Assembly (NCBI GenBank): GCA_002151545.1
Contig: CP021237.1
Span: 5,208,001 to 5,272,000, forward strand
Source: Sphingobacteriaceae bacterium GW460-11-11-14-LB5
GTDB lineage: Bacteria > Bacteroidota > Bacteroidia > Sphingobacteriales > Sphingobacteriaceae
Direction of reading: 5' to 3'
DNA: 64,000 nucleotides
Positions 62,272 to 64,000 of the stretch are shown piece after piece. Below the pieces are notes generated by a model, which had not been told where the DNA came from, did no database searches, and saw only the letters and a list, made by a program, of their open reading frames with translations. The position numbers and the translations under genes were made by a program. The stretch's first letter is position 1. Each line of letters begins with the position of its first letter.

Positions 62272-62904
62272 TTAGTTAGCAGCTAAATATTCAGCTACGC
62301 CAGTTCTGTTTGCGTTCATCGCTTCTTTTCCTTCTTCCCAGTTTGCAGGACAAACTTCGCCATGTTTTTGAACGTGCGCATAAGCATCGATTAAACGTAA
62401 ATATTCTTTAACGTTTCTACCTAGCGGCATATCGTTAACACTTTCGTGGAAAACTTTACCAGTTTCGTCGATTAAATAAGTCGCTCTGAAAGAAACATTT
62501 GATCCTGAGAAAGATTCATTTCCTTCTTCATCGTAGTTAACTTCCTGATCTAAAATATCTAAGATGCCAGATAGTTGTCTGTGTGTATCTGCTAAGATTG
62601 GATAAGTAACACCTTCAATACCGCCGTTATCTTTCGGTGTATTTAACCATGCGAAGTGAACTTCGTTTGTATCGCAAGATGCACCGATTACAATTGTATT
62701 TCTTTTTTCAAACTCAGGTAAAGCAGCTTGGAAAGCGTGTAATTCTGTAGGGCAAACGAAAGTAAAATCTTTTGGATACCAGAACAATAACACTTTGCTA
62801 TTTTTGTTTACAGCTTCTTCAAATACATTGATTTTCAAGTCATCACCCATGTCTGACATTGCATCAATACTAACACTCGGGAATTTTTTACCTACTATTG
62901 CCAT
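62272..62904 (-). CDS. 2-Cys peroxiredoxin (AhpC/TSA family)
   Basis: The 210-residue peroxidase reduces H2O2 and organic peroxides. The peroxidatic Cys51 is in FTFVCPTELHAF and the resolving Cys186 is in GEVCPANWEEG, as in typical AhpC-type 2-Cys enzymes. Thr, Arg and Pro positions around the active site are present (PTE, FRATYLIDETG). It is the first gene of a three-gene operon with thioredoxin and the small protein. Confidence 0.93.
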   Translation of the reverse strand: MAIVGKKFPSVSIDAMSDMGDDLKINVFEEAVNKNSKVLLFWYPKDFTFVCPTELHAFQAALPEFEKRNTIVIGASCDTNEVHFAWLNTPKDNGGIEGVTYPILADTHRQLSGILDILDQEVNYDEEGNESFSGSNVSFRATYLIDETGKVFHESVNDMPLGRNVKEYLRLIDAYAHVQKHGEVCPANWEEGKEAMNANRTGVAEYLAAN

Positions 62905-62930
62905 AATTTTTTGTCTTTAATTTTGTGCTG

Positions 62931-62962
62931 CAAAGGTAAGGCTAAAACAGATGTCAATCAAC
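62931..62962 (-). promoter_or_regulatory. Probable promoter of the peroxiredoxin operon
   Basis: On the minus strand GTTG (62959-62962) is followed after 20 bases by TACCTTTG (62931-62938), a perfect TAnnTTTG -7 box with one mismatch in the -33 box, 26 bases before the start codon. Confidence 0.55.
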
Positions 62963-63089
62963 CCCGATTCACTAATTGTTAATTGTATTTATTGATAACG
63001 ATATAGATGAAAACTATATTGTGTTTAAGATGTATAGTCGGCTTCTATTCAGAGGTTTTGGAAATGAATGAGGGATGCTTTTAACGTCT

Positions 63090-63142
63090 GCAGTCCCGCC
63101 ATCCGTTACTTCCGATGAAGAATCGGAATCACTGCTGTCGGG
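63090..63142. repeat. Intergenic inverted repeat with TTCCGAT/ATCGGAA stem
   Basis: TTCCGAT (63110-63116) and ATCGGAA (63122-63128) form the inner stem; CCCG and CGGG about 30 bases out form outer arms. It resembles dispersed repeats of Bacteroidota. Confidence 0.5.
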
Positions 63143-63196
63143 TTTATTTAACAAAAACCAGTGGTTATTGGGGTAGTATTATATCTGGCGCTTTAT

Positions 63197-63311
63197 GACC
63201 CACCCCCTTCCTAAAACAGGAGGGGAGTAGGTGATTAGAACCCGAATAACTTAATCAGGAAGTCTTTATGGTAGTGTCCAGCTCCCCTCCTCAAGGAGGG
63301 GTTGGGGGAGG
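63197..63311. repeat. C/G-rich inverted repeat after the S9 peptidase gene
   Basis: The left part reads CCACCCCCTTCC...GGAGGGGAGTAGG and the right part CCCCTCCTCAAGGAGGGG then TTGGGGGAGG. The halves are inverted copies and each contains its own small palindrome. It abuts the stop codon at 63312 and could act as a terminator for that gene. Confidence 0.65.
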
Positions 63312-64000
63312 TTACTTCTTCAACGTATTCTCATACAGTTTAAATATCCTTTTATACTCATCTGTCCAGCTGCTGGGCTCAATAAAGCCGTGATCTTCAA
63401 CAGGGTAAACGGCGAGTTCCCAATTGTTTTTGCCTAGCTCTATAAAACGTTGGCTAATGCGAACAATATCCTGAAAATGAACATTCACATCAACCATTCC
63501 GTGCGCCATTAAAAGGTTGCCTTTTAACTTATCAGCAAAATAGATAGGAGAACTTCTTTTGTATGCAATCGGATCGTTAAATGGTTCGTTTAAGATGTTT
63601 GAAGTATAACCATGGTTATAATGTGCCCAATCGGTAACCGAACGTAAAGCGGCGCCGCTTGCAAAAACATCTGATTCGTTAAACATGGCCATCAAGGTAA
63701 TAAAACCACCATAAGAGCCGCCATATAAACCAACATGCTGAGGATTAACACCATATTTTTCAACCAGAAACTTAACGCCATCTACCTGGTCGGTTAAATC
63801 TTTTCCACCCATGTGGCGGTAAATGCCTGTGCGGTGATCGCGACCATAACCAGAACTTCCGGTATAATCGATATCGATTACTGTGTAGCCATTATCAGCC
63901 AGTAAATTATTGAACATAAACTCGCGGAAGTAAGTGCTCCAGCCAAAGTGAACGTTTTGAAGATAACCTGCACCGTGGACAAAAACTACAGCAGGATGGT
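63312..64000 (-). CDS. S9 family (prolyl oligopeptidase/DPP4-like) peptidase, C-terminal part
   Basis: The reading frame is open to the window edge, so the N-terminus lies beyond position 64000 and about 229 residues are visible. It is the alpha/beta-hydrolase catalytic domain: VVFVHGAGYLQ near the edge, the nucleophile Ser in YGGSYGGF, the Asp in HGMVDVNVHFQ and the catalytic His in EDHGFIEPSSW. An N-terminal beta-propeller is expected outside the window. It cleaves short peptides, often after Pro. The M at 63917 is internal, not the start. Confidence 0.92.
   Translation of the reverse strand, partial: HPAVVFVHGAGYLQNVHFGWSTYFREFMFNNLLADNGYTVIDIDYTGSSGYGRDHRTGIYRHMGGKDLTDQVDGVKFLVEKYGVNPQHVGLYGGSYGGFITLMAMFNESDVFASGAALRSVTDWAHYNHGYTSNILNEPFNDPIAYKRSSPIYFADKLKGNLLMAHGMVDVNVHFQDIVRISQRFIELGKNNWELAVYPVEDHGFIEPSSWTDEYKRIFKLYENTLKK

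Larger units (their letters stand above)
62905..63311. other. Promoter and repeats between S9 peptidase and peroxiredoxin genes
   Basis: The right-hand 350 bp hold no gene. The peroxiredoxin promoter is at 62931-62962. Two different intergenic repeats follow: one around 63090-63142 and a C/G-rich one at 63197-63311 that reaches the stop codon of the S9 peptidase gene. Confidence 0.6.

Overview
The window looks like a piece of a chromosome from a member of the Bacteroidota, most likely the Sphingobacteriaceae (Pedobacter-like). Reasons: low GC, two SusC/SusD pairs, an ECF sigma/FecR pair, PKD-like and DUF4843 lipoproteins, DUF4175, DUF2911, TlpA paralogues, promoters of the TTTG-N19-21-TAnnTTTG type, weak Shine-Dalgarno sequences, and dispersed inverted repeats of the kind common in this family. 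No tRNA, rRNA, CRISPR array, phage or transposase gene was seen.

Layout. 1-20 kb is mostly housekeeping: a tandem pair of unknown secreted proteins (the first cut by the window edge), purU, rmuC, thiL, a DAACS-type symporter, divergent nadA and nadB, a gamma-carbonic-anhydrase-like protein, an Ig-like lipoprotein, mnmG, an ABC-F ATPase (Uup type), ybeY and a DUF4175 giant. Two parS-like sites lie between the ABC-F gene and mnmG. A 638-bp gap beyond the ABC-F gene holds paired direct repeats and a possible small RNA. 20.5-34.5 kb is one long plus-strand nutrient locus: ECF sigma, FecR, SusC, SusD, two accessory lipoproteins, two TlpA-type thioredoxin proteins (the first broken by an in-frame TAG), a two-motif aspartic protease and another thioredoxin-fold protein. 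34.7-43.7 kb holds a GDPD-GH16 fusion, a Tat-exported phospholipase C, a propeller histidine kinase, a NarL-type regulator, a VOC protein and an AraC regulator. 44-53 kb holds a second SusC/SusD pair, an NTF2-like protein, DUF2911, a 61-residue membrane protein and a GH9-deacetylase fusion. 53-57.6 kb is a TetR-controlled EmrAB-TolC-type efflux operon, followed by ppc. The last 3.5 kb is a repeat-rich stretch with an orphan membrane protein, a peroxiredoxin-thioredoxin operon and the C-terminal part of an S9 peptidase.

How the parts fit. The sigma/FecR pair probably switches on its own SusCD importer when the outer-membrane receptor is loaded; the thioredoxin and protease genes behind it suggest a proteinaceous or disulfide-bearing substrate (inference). 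The GDPD-GH16 fusion next to a phosphocholine-type phospholipase C suggests removal of phosphodiester groups from lipids or substituted beta-glucans (inference). The spaces between genes carry several families of inverted repeats, including a 60-bp element inserted cleanly inside another repeat and a 144-bp near-identical duplication. The best leads are the parS pair, the 21-bp-spaced direct repeats at 16.06-16.09 kb with the hairpin-bounded region beyond them, the 60-bp nested element, the GDPD-GH16 fusion, and the TetR operator lying exactly between the promoter boxes.
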